A stretch of 54,376 nt of DNA. It comes from an uncultured Lachnospiraceae bacterium. GTDB lineage: Bacteria > Bacillota > Clostridia > Lachnospirales > Lachnospiraceae. Where the stretch lies: the NCBI GenBank assembly GCA_910588405.1, contig CAJUPT010000019.1, positions 1 through 54,376 on the forward strand. Direction: 5' to 3'. Of the stretch, positions 9,911 through 18,359 are shown piece after piece (position 1 is the stretch's first letter; the number at the start of each line of letters is the position of its first letter). The notes under the pieces were generated by a model. The model ran no database searches, was not told the DNA's origin, and was given only the letters and a program-made list of their open reading frames with translations. The translations under genes and the position numbers were made by a program.

Positions 9911-10465
9911 TTATACGGTCATAACCTCCTTGGTTTTCTCTTCCACTTCCTTATCGATCTTCGCCACATACTTATCCGTCATCTTCTGCATATCTTCTTC
10001 CGCGATCTTCTGCTCGTCCTCGGAGATCTCGCCTGCCTTCTGGGCCTTCTTGATCGCCTCCATGGCGTCCCTGCGGATATTTCGGATGGCCACCTTCATG
10101 GCGTCTCCTTTTTTCTTCACATCCTTGGCCAGTTCCTTTCTCCGGTCCTCCGTCAGCTCCGGGAACACCAGGCGGATCACGGAACCGTCGTTATTCGGAT
10201 TAATCCCCAAATCCGAGGTCTGGATCGCCTTCTCGATCACCTTCATCGTCGACTTGTCCCAGGGCTGGATCAGCAGCATTCTGGCTTCCGGTACAGACAC
10301 GTTCGCCATCTGCTGAATCGGTGTGGGCACGCCGTAGTAATCCACCCTGATCTTGTCCAGCACCCGGGGATTCGCCCGGCCGGCCCTGATGCCCATATAT
10401 TCCTGGATCAGATTGTTCAGACTCTTCTCCATCTTCTCCTCAAATTCCAATAATTTTTCTTCCAT
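9911..10465 (-). CDS. frr: Ribosome recycling factor
   Basis: Splits post-termination ribosomes together with EF-G. The usual length is 185 residues. The open frame reaches upstream to 10540, but the real start is the ATG at 10465, giving 184 residues: GGAGG lies nine bases before it, whereas the ATG at 10474 directly abuts the GGAGG. The product begins MEEKLLEFEEKMEKS and carries the family core RAGRANPRVLDKIRVDYYG and the C-terminal coiled-coil hairpin helix. It lies 122 bases downstream of pyrH in the conserved pyrH-frr order. Confidence 0.98.
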   Translation of the reverse strand: MEEKLLEFEEKMEKSLNNLIQEYMGIRAGRANPRVLDKIRVDYYGVPTPIQQMANVSVPEARMLLIQPWDKSTMKVIEKAIQTSDLGINPNNDGSVIRLVFPELTEDRRKELAKDVKKKGDAMKVAIRNIRRDAMEAIKKAQKAGEISEDEQKIAEEDMQKMTDKYVAKIDKEVEEKTKEVMTV

Positions 10466-10587
10466 CTGCGTCATCCTCCGTTTTTCATATTTCATATAGT
10501 TTATATACCGCCCCAGGCCGGTGTGCTGTCCGGCCGGCATCCCCCATAGATTTAGCGGATACCGCCCAAACCGTATACCAAAGCCTG

Positions 10588-11295
10588 CTAGTGTACTGTC
10601 ACCCTCGTCCCCGTGATCTCGCCTTTCATCGCGCGAACGATACTGTCCGGCTCATCCAGACCAAACACCGCCATGGGCATATGGTTATCCATACACATAA
10701 CGGAGGCCGTCAGGTCCACCACGGCCAGCTGCTTATGGATCACTTCCTGAATGGACACCGTATCATACTTTTTCGCCTTCGGATTCACCTTCGGATCGCT
10801 GTCATAGACGCCGTCCACTGCCTTTGCAAGCAGAATCACATCCGCCTCCATCTCGATTGCCCGAAGCGCCACGCCGGTATCCGTGGAAAAATATGGATGC
10901 CCCGTACCGCCGGCAAAGAAAATCACGCAGCCCTTCGCGAAAGCTTCATTGGCCTGATCTTTGGAAAACAGTTCCGTCATGGAGCCGCAGGCAAATGGAG
11001 TGAAAATCCGGGTTTTCATGCCCTCACTGCGGAAAATCTCCGACACATAGATCGCGTTCATCACCGTAGCCAGCATCCCGATCTGATCCGCCTTCGTCCG
11101 ATCTATGGCCTCGCTGGTACGTCCCCTCCAGAAATTCCCGCCGCCGATCACAACGCCGACCTGGACGCCTTCTTTCACGGAAACCGCCACCTGCTTCGCC
11201 ACTTTACGGCACACTTCCTCGTCAAACCCGGTTTTCTTTTCTCCCGCCAGCGCTTCTCCGCTCAGCTTCAAAAGGACTCTTTTCGCTTTTTCCAT
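10588..11295 (-). CDS. pyrH: Uridylate kinase (UMP kinase)
   Basis: Hexameric bacterial UMP kinase of the amino-acid-kinase fold, phosphorylating UMP to UDP. It shows LLKLSGEAL at the N-terminus, the glycine-rich VVIGGGNFWRG near residue 55, and DPKVNPKAKKYD in the ATP-binding region. The frame extends to 11325, but the ATG at 11295 has AGAGGA five bases upstream and gives the expected 235 residues; the upstream ATG at 11325 has no good ribosome site. It is the first gene of the long operon, served by the promoter at 11354-11381. Confidence 0.97.
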   Translation of the reverse strand: MEKAKRVLLKLSGEALAGEKKTGFDEEVCRKVAKQVAVSVKEGVQVGVVIGGGNFWRGRTSEAIDRTKADQIGMLATVMNAIYVSEIFRSEGMKTRIFTPFACGSMTELFSKDQANEAFAKGCVIFFAGGTGHPYFSTDTGVALRAIEMEADVILLAKAVDGVYDSDPKVNPKAKKYDTVSIQEVIHKQLAVVDLTASVMCMDNHMPMAVFGLDEPDSIVRAMKGEITGTRVTVH

Positions 11296-11353
11296 CGCTT
11301 CCTCTTTCCCGCGCCCACGCGCCATAACTTATCGCATTCCCCGCTTTTCTATT

Positions 11354-11381
11354 ATTATAACACAAAACGGATAATTGTAAA
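11354..11381 (-). promoter_or_regulatory. Sigma-A type promoter for the pyrH-frr-uppS-cdsA-dxr-rseP-ispG-polC operon
   Basis: On the minus strand TTTACA (11381-11376) is followed after 16 bases by a perfect TATAAT (11359-11354). This is one mismatch from the consensus -35. It would give a leader of about 50 bases before the pyrH ATG at 11295. It is the only strong promoter-like sequence seen before pyrH. Confidence 0.65.
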
Positions 11382-11502
11382 TGCGGAAAAAGCAAATAAG
11401 ATAAGGCCCAAAATTCTTGAACCAATGGGATATACGCGTTCAGTTACGCCCTTAAAAAAGTGAAATGCCCCGCGCAGAATCAAGTTTCAATTGACTGCGC
11501 CA

Positions 11503-11895
11503 CTACTGCTTCATGTACACGCTGCTCCACTTGGCAATCTCCGCAAACACAGCTTTCAGCGCGTTCCCTCCCTCTGTCAGGGAATACTCCACATGGGGCG
11601 GGATCTCGTTGAACTGCTCCCTGTGGACAAGCCCGTATTCCTCCAGCTTTCGCAGCGTTGACGACAGCATGGTTTTGGAGATGCCGGGAACATGCTTCTG
11701 CAGCTCCCCGAAACGCAAAGCATGGAACGTAAACAGAGCAAACAAAATCTGCACGTTCCACTTCCCCTCAAAAATAAACATTGCTTTTGTCACCGGACAG
11801 CTCACAGGACACTGACACTGCCCCGCATCCACATTCGGGTCCTCCGAATCCGCCAGGGCATTGTGTATGAGACAGCCCTTTCTTTCGTCGTCCAT
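11503..11895 (-). CDS. HxlR family winged-helix transcriptional regulator
   Basis: 130-residue protein with the HxlR layout: an N-terminal cysteine-rich stretch (CQCPVSCPVTKAM), then the helix AMFIFEGKWNVQILFALF, the recognition region ISKTMLSSTLRKLEEYGLV and the beta-wing HVEYSLTEGG. HxlR proteins are dimeric DNA-binding sensors of aldehydes, quinones, oxidants or unknown ligands. Four cysteines within residues 8-34 could be a redox or metal site. It is divergent from the flavin/PNPOx-like gene at 12182, with about 286 bases of shared upstream DNA, so that gene is the likely target. The start ATG at 11895 has AGAGGAAGG just upstream. Confidence 0.88.
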   Translation of the reverse strand: MDDERKGCLIHNALADSEDPNVDAGQCQCPVSCPVTKAMFIFEGKWNVQILFALFTFHALRFGELQKHVPGISKTMLSSTLRKLEEYGLVHREQFNEIPPHVEYSLTEGGNALKAVFAEIAKWSSVYMKQ

Positions 11896-12043
11896 TCCTT
11901 CCTCTTTTCCGATACCAATTTCAAACCCGTTACCGATGTCAAATTCCGTAATGTTTCTTTCCCATCCCGCATATCCCGGAAAGGCTTCAGATCGCCTGCC
12001 GGAAAGGGCCTATTATATGCGGAAAATACGGTCAGATCCATCT

Positions 12044-12152
12044 TACCATGTCAGATTTTTTTGCCTACTTGTTATTTTTTCCAGACATGGTATGCTTATT
12101 GTACCATATATCATCTGATATGCATAGTGTAATCTCAAAAATACATACTATG
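12044..12152. promoter_or_regulatory. Candidate HxlR operators in the divergent intergenic region
   Basis: Two inverted repeats lie between the divergent genes. TACCATGTC (12044-12052) faces GACATGGTA (12084-12092) as a perfect 9-base pair of arms. CATAGTGTA (12123-12131) faces TACATACTATG (12142-12152) as an imperfect pair close to the start of the 12182 gene. Their position suggests binding by the neighbouring HxlR protein. This is inference from symmetry and location only; I could not assign clear -35 and -10 boxes. Confidence 0.4.
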
Positions 12153-12181
12153 CCGGATAAACACAAAGGAGAGAGTAAGAG

Positions 12182-12577
12182 ATGAGCAAATTAAATGATT
12201 TTTTAACAGAAGCAGGCGTTTTCTTCCTGGCCACCACCGACGGCAGTCAGCCCAAGCTGCGGCCCTTAGGCGCCCATTTTGAGATGGACGGCAAAGTGCT
12301 GTTCGGCGTAGGCGATTTCAAGGATGTATACAAACAGATGGTTGCGAATCCCCTGGTTGAAATTTCCGCCGCCAAACCGGACGGCAAATGGCTGCGCTAT
12401 ACCGGAAAAGTCGTATTCGACACCGACCCCAAATATGCCGCCGCCATGCTGGAAGCTCTGCCTCAGTTAAAAGAGGTTTATAATGAAAAGACCGGCTACA
12501 AACTGGCCATGTTCCACCTGGAAGAAGCCACCGCAGTGGTTATTCCCATGATGGGACCGGGGGAGCCGATTGAATAA
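12182..12577 (+). CDS. Pyridoxamine 5'-phosphate oxidase family (flavin-binding split-barrel) protein
   Basis: 131-residue small split beta-barrel protein of the type that binds FMN, F420 or heme. It begins MSKLNDFLTEAGVFFLATTD and continues with PKLRPLGAHFEMDGKVLFG, typical of small clostridial PNPOx-like proteins often annotated near nitroimidazole resistance (NimA) relatives. The length is normal and the ribosome site GGAGAG lies just upstream. The real pyridoxine pathway enzyme is longer, so a detoxifying or flavin reductase role is more likely, though the substrate is unknown. Divergence from an HxlR regulator suggests induction by an electrophile or oxidant. Confidence 0.85.
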   Translation: MSKLNDFLTEAGVFFLATTDGSQPKLRPLGAHFEMDGKVLFGVGDFKDVYKQMVANPLVEISAAKPDGKWLRYTGKVVFDTDPKYAAAMLEALPQLKEVYNEKTGYKLAMFHLEEATAVVIPMMGPGEPIE

Positions 12578-12585
12578 GTAATGTT

Positions 12586-12637
12586 AAAAAGGAATCCGGC
12601 GTCTGGTTTCATTCACCCAAACGCCGGATTCCTTTTT
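12586..12637. terminator. Bidirectional intrinsic terminator
   Basis: AAAAAGGAATCCGGCGT (12586-12602) is perfectly complementary to ACGCCGGATTCCTTTTT (12621-12637) with an 18-base loop. The A-run and T-run make it functional in both directions. It separates the convergent PNPOx-like gene (ends 12577) and the LprI-domain gene (ends 12680). Confidence 0.85.
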
Positions 12638-12679
12638 AAATGAAAACATGATTCTCTCATTTAATGTCCTTGCAACCCG

Positions 12680-13495
12680 CTACTCACTCCCATTCTCCTC
12701 AAAATACCACTCCACCAGCACATAAGTCCTCTCTCTGGTGGTATCGGTCAGCGAGCGGGTATAGCTTAACAGACGGCTGGATTCCGAACTGGCCGACGCG
12801 GAATCCCGCTGGGCCTTCGCGTCCCTGTCCTTGATCCACTGGAGCTCCTCCTGCTTTAACGCTTCCCCCTCATCCTCAGGCAGACTCCGCTTTAACGGCG
12901 GATAGATCCGGTTCAATTCATCATCCCAGATTCGGTAGGCATAGTCCTGGGCCTCCTGCTTTTCCTTGATGGGGGTTCCTTCCATATTGCCGTAGATCCG
13001 GCTCACCTGTAATTCGATATCACCCAGGTATTCCATATAACGTTCCCGTTCTGACAAAAGCTGCGCAAGCATTTCCTCCTCCGCGTCCTCAGCGGCCAGC
13101 ACCGCCTTCTGCTCGTCAGTTTCTTTTGTCACGGAAGTTTCTTCCGCCTCCGCCTGGGCCTTTGCCCGCTCCCTGATCGGATATTCCGCCAGAAGCTTTG
13201 ACATGCCGGCCATCGCCTCATCCATACCCGGTAGCGGACTGTCGCCGTCGTCATCACCCTGAGTCTCATCCTTTTCCGGGAACGCGCCCTCCGGCCCGCC
13301 GCCGGCGCCCGGCAGCGTCTCCGTCGGATTCTCCACGATCACCACCGGGTTATCCTGATACCGTACGGCATCATAACTGTTTGAAGCCAGACTCGCATCC
13401 ATATAGGCTTTCAGGCAGAGGGTACTGGCTGTTCCCACACAGATAATCCCACAGATTACACCGATTATTTTCATTCTTCTTGGAGTCACAGACAT
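12680..13495 (-). CDS. Membrane-anchored protein with LprI-like (DUF1311) domain
   Basis: 271-residue protein with an N-terminal membrane anchor or signal segment (IIGVICGIICVG), a Pro/Glu/Asp-rich spacer (about 50-120), and a C-terminal domain. The stretch WDDELNRIYPPLKRSLPEDE followed by EELQWIKDRDAK near 185-230 matches the LprI/DUF1311 pattern, best known from lysozyme inhibitor LprI. No cysteines are seen in the domain, unlike many LprI members. It is probably extracellular. Start may be ATG 13495 (GGGGG immediately upstream, a poor spacing) or ATG 13474. It is convergent with the PNPOx-like gene and upstream of nothing obviously related. Function is not established. Confidence 0.7.
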   Translation of the reverse strand: MSVTPRRMKIIGVICGIICVGTASTLCLKAYMDASLASNSYDAVRYQDNPVVIVENPTETLPGAGGGPEGAFPEKDETQGDDDGDSPLPGMDEAMAGMSKLLAEYPIRERAKAQAEAEETSVTKETDEQKAVLAAEDAEEEMLAQLLSERERYMEYLGDIELQVSRIYGNMEGTPIKEKQEAQDYAYRIWDDELNRIYPPLKRSLPEDEGEALKQEELQWIKDRDAKAQRDSASASSESSRLLSYTRSLTDTTRERTYVLVEWYFEENGSE

Positions 13496-13588
13496 CCCCC
13501 TTTCCCGAAGCCCTGCACCTTCAGGTCACTTCCCCGGGCGCATCATCATAAGCGCGCTATCAGCCTCATACATATACCGGTATTCCGA

Positions 13589-14065
13589 TCACTCTGCCGC
13601 CGGGTCTGTCTCCCACGGGCCGCAGTCGGCCGCATGAGTGGCCAGGCTGTCGCAGCGTTCGTTTTCCGGATGACCGGCATGGCCCTTCACCCAGACAAAC
13701 TCCACCTCATGGTTTTTCTTTGCTTCCAAAAGCCGCTTCCACAGATCCACATTTTTCACCGGCTCATTCTTTCCCCGTTTCCAGCCTTTTTTCACCCAGC
13801 CGCTAATCCAGTTCTGATTAAAAGCATTGACCAGGTAGGCGGAATCCGAGTACAGCGTCACATGGCAGGGCTTAATCAGAGCCTCCAGCCCTGCGATCGC
13901 CGCCATCAGCTCCATCCGGTTATTCGTCGTCTTATAATATCCTCCGGCCAGCTCCCGCTCGTGAAGCTGGCCCTTGGAATCCACATACTGCAACACGGTA
14001 CCGTAGCCGCCGGGCCCATCCGGATTTCCTCTGGCAGCCCCGTCCGTATAGATTGTCACATTCAT
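13589..14065 (-). CDS. rnhA: Ribonuclease HI
   Basis: Degrades the RNA strand of RNA-DNA hybrids. The open frame reaches 14101, but the ATG at 14065 has AGAGGA at proper distance and gives the family-typical MNVTIYTDGAARGNPDGPGG start and 158 residues. Catalytic residues are all present: D8 (YTDG), E52 (NNRMELMAA), D74 (YSDSAYLVN), H129 (VKGHAGHPEN) and D139 (RCDSLA). It lies just downstream of the MutS-like gene, about 95 bases away on the same strand, and may be cotranscribed with it. Confidence 0.97.
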   Translation of the reverse strand: MNVTIYTDGAARGNPDGPGGYGTVLQYVDSKGQLHERELAGGYYKTTNNRMELMAAIAGLEALIKPCHVTLYSDSAYLVNAFNQNWISGWVKKGWKRGKNEPVKNVDLWKRLLEAKKNHEVEFVWVKGHAGHPENERCDSLATHAADCGPWETDPAAE

Positions 14066-14159
14066 TTTTTCCTCTTTCTTGACACAGCGCCGCATCATCA
14101 ATCCGCGCTGCCTTTACCGCCATCCCGTGTCGTAAAAACGTCTGTTTCCGGCAGCAGCT

Positions 14160-15833
14160 TCACAGCCTCCACTCCCCGGTCTCCACAAAGTGGCCCGCGG
14201 CATGTTCCGCCTCCTCAATAATCCGGCCGTCATACCCCATCAGCCGCAAAAGCTTAATGGCGTTTCGGGTCATGGCACGCCCCGGCATCAGCCTGTAAGG
14301 AAAATAAATATCCTGTTCGTTCACTTCTTCTTCAAAATGATAATTGTGATAAATCCCTTCCAGCAGGTGCGTCAGCTCGATATCATGGGTGGCCGCAAAG
14401 CACATCACCTGCCTGCCGGGCAGATTTTTCAGAATCTGGGCCGAGGCGGCGATCCGCTCCACCGTATTCGTCCCCCGCAGCACCTCGTCCACGAAACAGA
14501 GTACCGGCGCGCCCGTGCCGGCCTGATCCAGAATACGTTTTAACGCCCGGATCTCCACAATATAATAACTCTCCGCTCCCTGAATATCGTCCCGCAGCGC
14601 CATGGAGGAATAGATCTTATAAAAACTGCCCTGATAGGAATCTGCCGGACAGGTCACTATGGTCTGGGCAAACAGAGCGTTGATGGCCGCCGTCTTTAAA
14701 AATGTGGATTTTCCCGAGGCGTTGGAACCGGTCAGCAGCACGCAGGCTTCCTCATCGATACTGTTTTTCACCGGCTCGGCGATCAGCGGATGATACATAT
14801 TCCGGCTGCGATACTGCAAAGAACCGTCCGTGATAAACGCCGGGACGGCATAAGCGCCCAGGCTTTCCCGGTAAGACGCCACTGCCGAACAGCTTTCCAG
14901 CATGCCCAGCGATTCATACAGCGCCTCGGCCTCCTGCTGGTGTGCCGCCACAAAACTGCGCACCGTCTCAAAGGCAATCAGGTCGATATGAAACAGAATC
15001 CGTATATAATCCATGATCATATCTGCCAGGGAACCGGCCAGAGTCTCCTGATATTTAATCAGGCGGGCATACTTTTTCACTTTGAAAAACACGGCGCCTG
15101 CCTGACCGGCCCGCTCGCCCAGTTCTTTTAATTCTCCCCCGCAAAGGGGTTTCAAAGCTCTGGAAGCCTCCGCCATGGCCAGCAAATAGCCGATACAGGA
15201 AAAAAAGCTTTCCACCTCCGCTTTTTTGCTGTAATACGTATAGACGTTCAGCGTCACCATCGCCACTGTAACCACAATAAACACCGAGGGATTCCATAAA
15301 ATCCCGGCGGCTGCCCCGATCAGGGCAAAATCCTGTACCCAGTGCCTTACCGGGCTGCTGCCCGGCAGCTCGGCAAACCGGAAAACATAGTCCGCCAGGG
15401 CAATCCGACGCACACGGCCCATCTTGCAGAATTCCAGCTCGATCCGCTCCCGTCCTTCCTGATTTTGCTGAAACCAGCTGATCAGGCGGTTCCGCCGTTC
15501 GGCCTCCCCCTTATCAAAAAAGGGCGTGCGCAGCAGATAATACAGGTACTCTTCCCCCACGGAGGACCAGGTATGATTCACCCGACGGAACACCTCGTCC
15601 ATATCCAGGTCATTCCAAGTGATATCGTCGATATAAAATTCACAGTCTTCCTGCCTGCGGTTAAAATAATGGGAGACGCGGTCAAATTCCTCCCAACTAT
15701 ACTCTCTTGCGGGAACGCTGCCCCATCCGGCCCGCAGCCGCATTTTCAAATCGGCCAGCCGTTTTTTCTTCTGCCAGAAACTGTACAGGACAATCGCCGC
15801 CAAAGCCGCTGCTGCCGCCAGTCCATAATTCAT
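14160..15833 (-). CDS. Membrane-anchored MutS-like ATPase
   Basis: 557-residue protein carrying a MutS-type C-terminal ATPase: Walker A TGSNASGKSTFLKT near 366, Walker B VLCFVDEVLRGTNTVER near 447, and the downstream AATHDIEL histidine motif. It lacks the mismatch-recognition and connector domains of true MutS. The N-terminus has a hydrophobic helix (AAAAALAAIVLYSFW) and a second hydrophobic pair lies near 175-210 (LIGAAAGILW, VVTVAMVTLNVYTYY), so it is probably membrane-bound. Such short MutS-like proteins occur in Clostridia and their function is not settled; canonical mismatch repair is unlikely. Start ATG 15833 has GGGAG about nine bases upstream. Confidence 0.85.
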   Translation of the reverse strand: MNYGLAAAAALAAIVLYSFWQKKKRLADLKMRLRAGWGSVPAREYSWEEFDRVSHYFNRRQEDCEFYIDDITWNDLDMDEVFRRVNHTWSSVGEEYLYYLLRTPFFDKGEAERRNRLISWFQQNQEGRERIELEFCKMGRVRRIALADYVFRFAELPGSSPVRHWVQDFALIGAAAGILWNPSVFIVVTVAMVTLNVYTYYSKKAEVESFFSCIGYLLAMAEASRALKPLCGGELKELGERAGQAGAVFFKVKKYARLIKYQETLAGSLADMIMDYIRILFHIDLIAFETVRSFVAAHQQEAEALYESLGMLESCSAVASYRESLGAYAVPAFITDGSLQYRSRNMYHPLIAEPVKNSIDEEACVLLTGSNASGKSTFLKTAAINALFAQTIVTCPADSYQGSFYKIYSSMALRDDIQGAESYYIVEIRALKRILDQAGTGAPVLCFVDEVLRGTNTVERIAASAQILKNLPGRQVMCFAATHDIELTHLLEGIYHNYHFEEEVNEQDIYFPYRLMPGRAMTRNAIKLLRLMGYDGRIIEEAEHAAGHFVETGEWRL

Positions 15834-15981
15834 ACGTCATGTCTCCCAAGTTGAATATGTTTTCCACAATATATTACCGGTCGGCCTGACATCTCTGCCT
15901 ATCTGTCAGACGTTTTCATCATCCGGCAATATGTGCTGCCGGTGCGTCCCTTACGGGCTATCCCTGCCGTTTCGGTCACGA

Positions 15982-16809
15982 TTATTCTCCCATTTGCCCG
16001 ATCGCCGCCGTCACCAGCTTTGCGAAACGGCCGGACACCCGGTCGGCAGTCTGCTGTACTTCCTCATGGTTCAGCGGCCGGTCTGTCATGCCGCAGCCTA
16101 AATTTGTGATACAGGATATGCCGCAGACCCGCATCCCCATATGGTTAGCCGCCATCGCCTCGCAGGCTGTGCTCATACCCACCGCATCCGCTCCCAGAAG
16201 CCGGGCCATTTTCACCTCATGAGGCGTCTCATAGGCGGGACCGCCAAACTGGAGATAAACGCCCTCCGCCAACGGCACACCCGATTCCCCGGCAGTCCTT
16301 CGCAAAAGCTCCTGTAATTCCCGGTCATAAACCTGACTCATATCCGGGAAACGGGTTCCCAGCTCCTCCAGGTTTTCTCCCCGCAGCGGAGAGGGCACAA
16401 AGGAAGCGATATGGTCCGTAATCATCATCAGGGCGCCCCCGGCAAATTCCGGGCGCAGTCCGCCGGCCGCATTGGTCAGAAACAGAATCTCGGCTCCCAT
16501 CAGCTTCATCAGCCGGATGGGCAGAACCACATCTGTCATGTCATAGCCTTCATAATAATGGACGCGGCCCTGCATCATCACCGTCGGAACGCCGTCCACA
16601 TACGCAAAGAGAAACCGCCCCTGATGTCCCGGCACCGTAGACACGGGAAAACCAGGGATTTCCTCATAGGGAATAGATGCTTCCATCTGAAACCGGCCTG
16701 CGAAATCCCCCAGCCCCGATCCCAGCACCAGCGCCACACGGGGCGTAAAGGGCAGTCTGTCTTTCACTGCCTGATCACAACGCTGCAACTTTTCATAAAC
16801 AGGATTCAA
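15982..16809 (-). CDS. punA: Purine nucleoside phosphorylase
   Basis: Trimeric-type phosphorylase cleaving inosine and guanosine to free base and ribose 1-phosphate. The 275 residues contain LVLGSGLGDFAG near 28 (phosphate loop), GRVHYYEGYDM near 82, LTNAAGG near 113, the purine site GVYLQFGGPAYETPHE near 190, and GMSTACEAMAANHMG near 215. Translation starts at a TTG (16809) seven bases after a perfect AGGAGG. The leader contains the tandem hairpin repeats at 16861-17066. It is separated from the MutS-like gene by about 148 bases without a recognised gene. Confidence 0.95.
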   Translation of the reverse strand: MNPVYEKLQRCDQAVKDRLPFTPRVALVLGSGLGDFAGRFQMEASIPYEEIPGFPVSTVPGHQGRFLFAYVDGVPTVMMQGRVHYYEGYDMTDVVLPIRLMKLMGAEILFLTNAAGGLRPEFAGGALMMITDHIASFVPSPLRGENLEELGTRFPDMSQVYDRELQELLRRTAGESGVPLAEGVYLQFGGPAYETPHEVKMARLLGADAVGMSTACEAMAANHMGMRVCGISCITNLGCGMTDRPLNHEEVQQTADRVSGRFAKLVTAAIGQMGE

Positions 16810-16860
16810 AACAGTTCCTCCTACAAATCTACTGATATTATATCATGTCCTCCGGCAGAT

Positions 16861-17066
16861 GGCCACTTCGCTTCGGGCCGGTATAATACCTATCGGTATT
16901 ATACCATGTCCTCCGGGCATGGGCCTTCGGCAGATGGCCACTTCGCTTCGCTTCGGGCCGGTATAATACCTATCGGTATTATACCATGTTCTCCGGACAT
17001 GGGCCTCCGGCGGATGGCCACTTCGCTTCGCTTCGGGCCGGTATAATACCTACCGGTATTATACCA
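16861..17066. repeat. Three-copy tandem repeat, each with a perfect 11-base inverted repeat
   Basis: Units start at 16861 (75 bases), 16936 (80 bases) and 17016 (partial, about 51 bases); a short remnant precedes at 16838. Each begins GGCCACTTCGCTTCG and contains GGTATAATACC, a four-base loop, and GGTATTATACC (stems 16880-16905, 16960-16985, 17040-17065). The five-base length difference between units 1 and 2 is one extra CTTCG copy. The block fills most of the 418-base gap between aroF and pnp. The palindromes contain TATAAT on both strands. No coding sense is seen in the rest of the gap. Confidence 0.9.
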
Positions 17067-17227
17067 TACATTCCCTGACAGTGGCAGAAAAAAACAAAAT
17101 CGAAAGAAAATATTAAACTATTGATTCCGGTCGTATTGAAAGCGCCCCGCTGTTGTACTGACGGCCTGAGTCGTGGCCACTTGGTTCGTTACATGCGGGA
17201 ATACTTCACAGATATACCCCATAAAAT

Positions 17228-18256
17228 TTACAGCAGCTCCGCCATATCAAACAGAAGCCGCTCGCTGTCCTCCCAGCCCAGACAAGGGTCTGTGATGGAC
17301 TTCCCATAAATATGGTCGCCGATTTTCTGGCAGCCTTCCTCGATGTAGCTCTCAATCATCACGCCTTTGATCAGTTGATCAACATCCTGGCTGTGCCGGC
17401 AGCTGTGCAGCACCTCTTTCACGATGCGGATCTGCTCTTTGTACTGCTTTCCCGAATTGGAATGGTTCGCGTCCACGATACAGGCCGGATTCCGATACGC
17501 CTTCTTCTGATACATCTCCACCAGCCGGATCAAATCCTCATAGTGATAATTCGGAATATTCTGTCCATGCTTATTGGTAGCTCCCCGCAGGATCGTGTGC
17601 ACCAGCTCATTGCCGCCGGTGTGCACCTCCCAGCCCCGGAAGATAAAGGAATGCCCATGCTGGCCCGCCGTCACGGAATTCATCATAACGGACAGATCGC
17701 CGCTGGTGGGATTCTTCATGCCCACCGGCACATCGATGCCGCTGGCCGTCAGCCGATGCTGCTGATTCTCCACGGAACGGGCGCCCACCGCCACATAGGA
17801 CAGCACGTCGGCCAGATACCAGAAATTCTCCGGGTACAGCATCTCGTCCGCAGACGGCAGTCCGGACTCTCTGATCGCCCGCATATGCAGCTTGCGGATC
17901 GCCAGAACGCCTGCCAGCAGATCCGGTTTTTTCTCCGGGTCCGGCTGGTGCAGAATCCCCTTGTAGCCCTCTCCCGTGGTACGGGGTTTGTTGGTATAAA
18001 TTCTGGGCACCAACACCAGCTTGTCCTTCACCTTTTCCTGCAGCTTCGCCAGACGGCCGATATAATCGCAGACCGCGTCCTCCCGGTCCGCCGAACAGGG
18101 ACCTATGATCACCAGAAAGCGGCGGTCCTCCCCCGTAAATATCCTGCGGATTTCCTCATCCCGGTCCGCCTTTACCCTTTTCAGCTCCTCCGGCATGGGA
18201 AACTGCTCTTTAATCTCTGCCGGAACCGGCAGTTTCTGAATAAAATTAAAACTCAT
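17228..18256 (-). CDS. 3-deoxy-7-phosphoheptulonate (DAHP) synthase, class I AroF/G/H type
   Basis: First enzyme of the shikimate pathway, condensing PEP and erythrose 4-phosphate. The frame reaches a TTG at 18289, but the ATG at 18256 (342 residues, start MSFNFIQKL) is the likely start, with AAAGGA upstream. Conserved segments are VIIGPCSAD near 62, VPRIYTNKPRTTGEGYKG near 95, GARSVENQQHR near 167, GMKNPTSGD near 185, and DANHSNSGKQ near 268, typical of the class I family. Whether it is Tyr-, Phe- or Trp-inhibited cannot be told. It stands alone with its own promoter; no other aromatic genes are adjacent. Confidence 0.95.
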   Translation of the reverse strand: MSFNFIQKLPVPAEIKEQFPMPEELKRVKADRDEEIRRIFTGEDRRFLVIIGPCSADREDAVCDYIGRLAKLQEKVKDKLVLVPRIYTNKPRTTGEGYKGILHQPDPEKKPDLLAGVLAIRKLHMRAIRESGLPSADEMLYPENFWYLADVLSYVAVGARSVENQQHRLTASGIDVPVGMKNPTSGDLSVMMNSVTAGQHGHSFIFRGWEVHTGGNELVHTILRGATNKHGQNIPNYHYEDLIRLVEMYQKKAYRNPACIVDANHSNSGKQYKEQIRIVKEVLHSCRHSQDVDQLIKGVMIESYIEEGCQKIGDHIYGKSITDPCLGWEDSERLLFDMAELL

Positions 18257-18288
18257 TGCATAATGGTTCCTTTCCCGATAATGGGACA

Positions 18289-18317
18289 ATTATAATACAT
18301 TTGCCGACCGCGAACAA
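18289..18317 (-). promoter_or_regulatory. Candidate promoter for DAHP synthase
   Basis: On the minus strand TTGTTC (18317-18312) and a perfect TATAAT (18294-18289) are separated by 17 bases, giving a short leader of about 25 bases before the ATG at 18256. The -35 matches consensus only in its TTG. Confidence 0.45.
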
Positions 18318-18359
18318 GAAAGAATTTGCCCCGAACTGGATTTTTTTCAGAAGGCATAT

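Noticed and set aside
10466..10540. Longer N-terminus for ribosome recycling factor
   Set aside because: The extension is not conserved in the family, and GGAGG is correctly placed only for the ATG at 10465.
11896..12181. A precise -35/-10 promoter for the PNPOx-like gene
   Set aside because: TTGTAC at about 12099 has no -10 at 16-18 bases; only the operator-like repeats were kept.
18257..18289. TTG start extending DAHP synthase by 11 residues
   Set aside because: The extension is not family-like, and the TATAAT of the likely promoter overlaps it.
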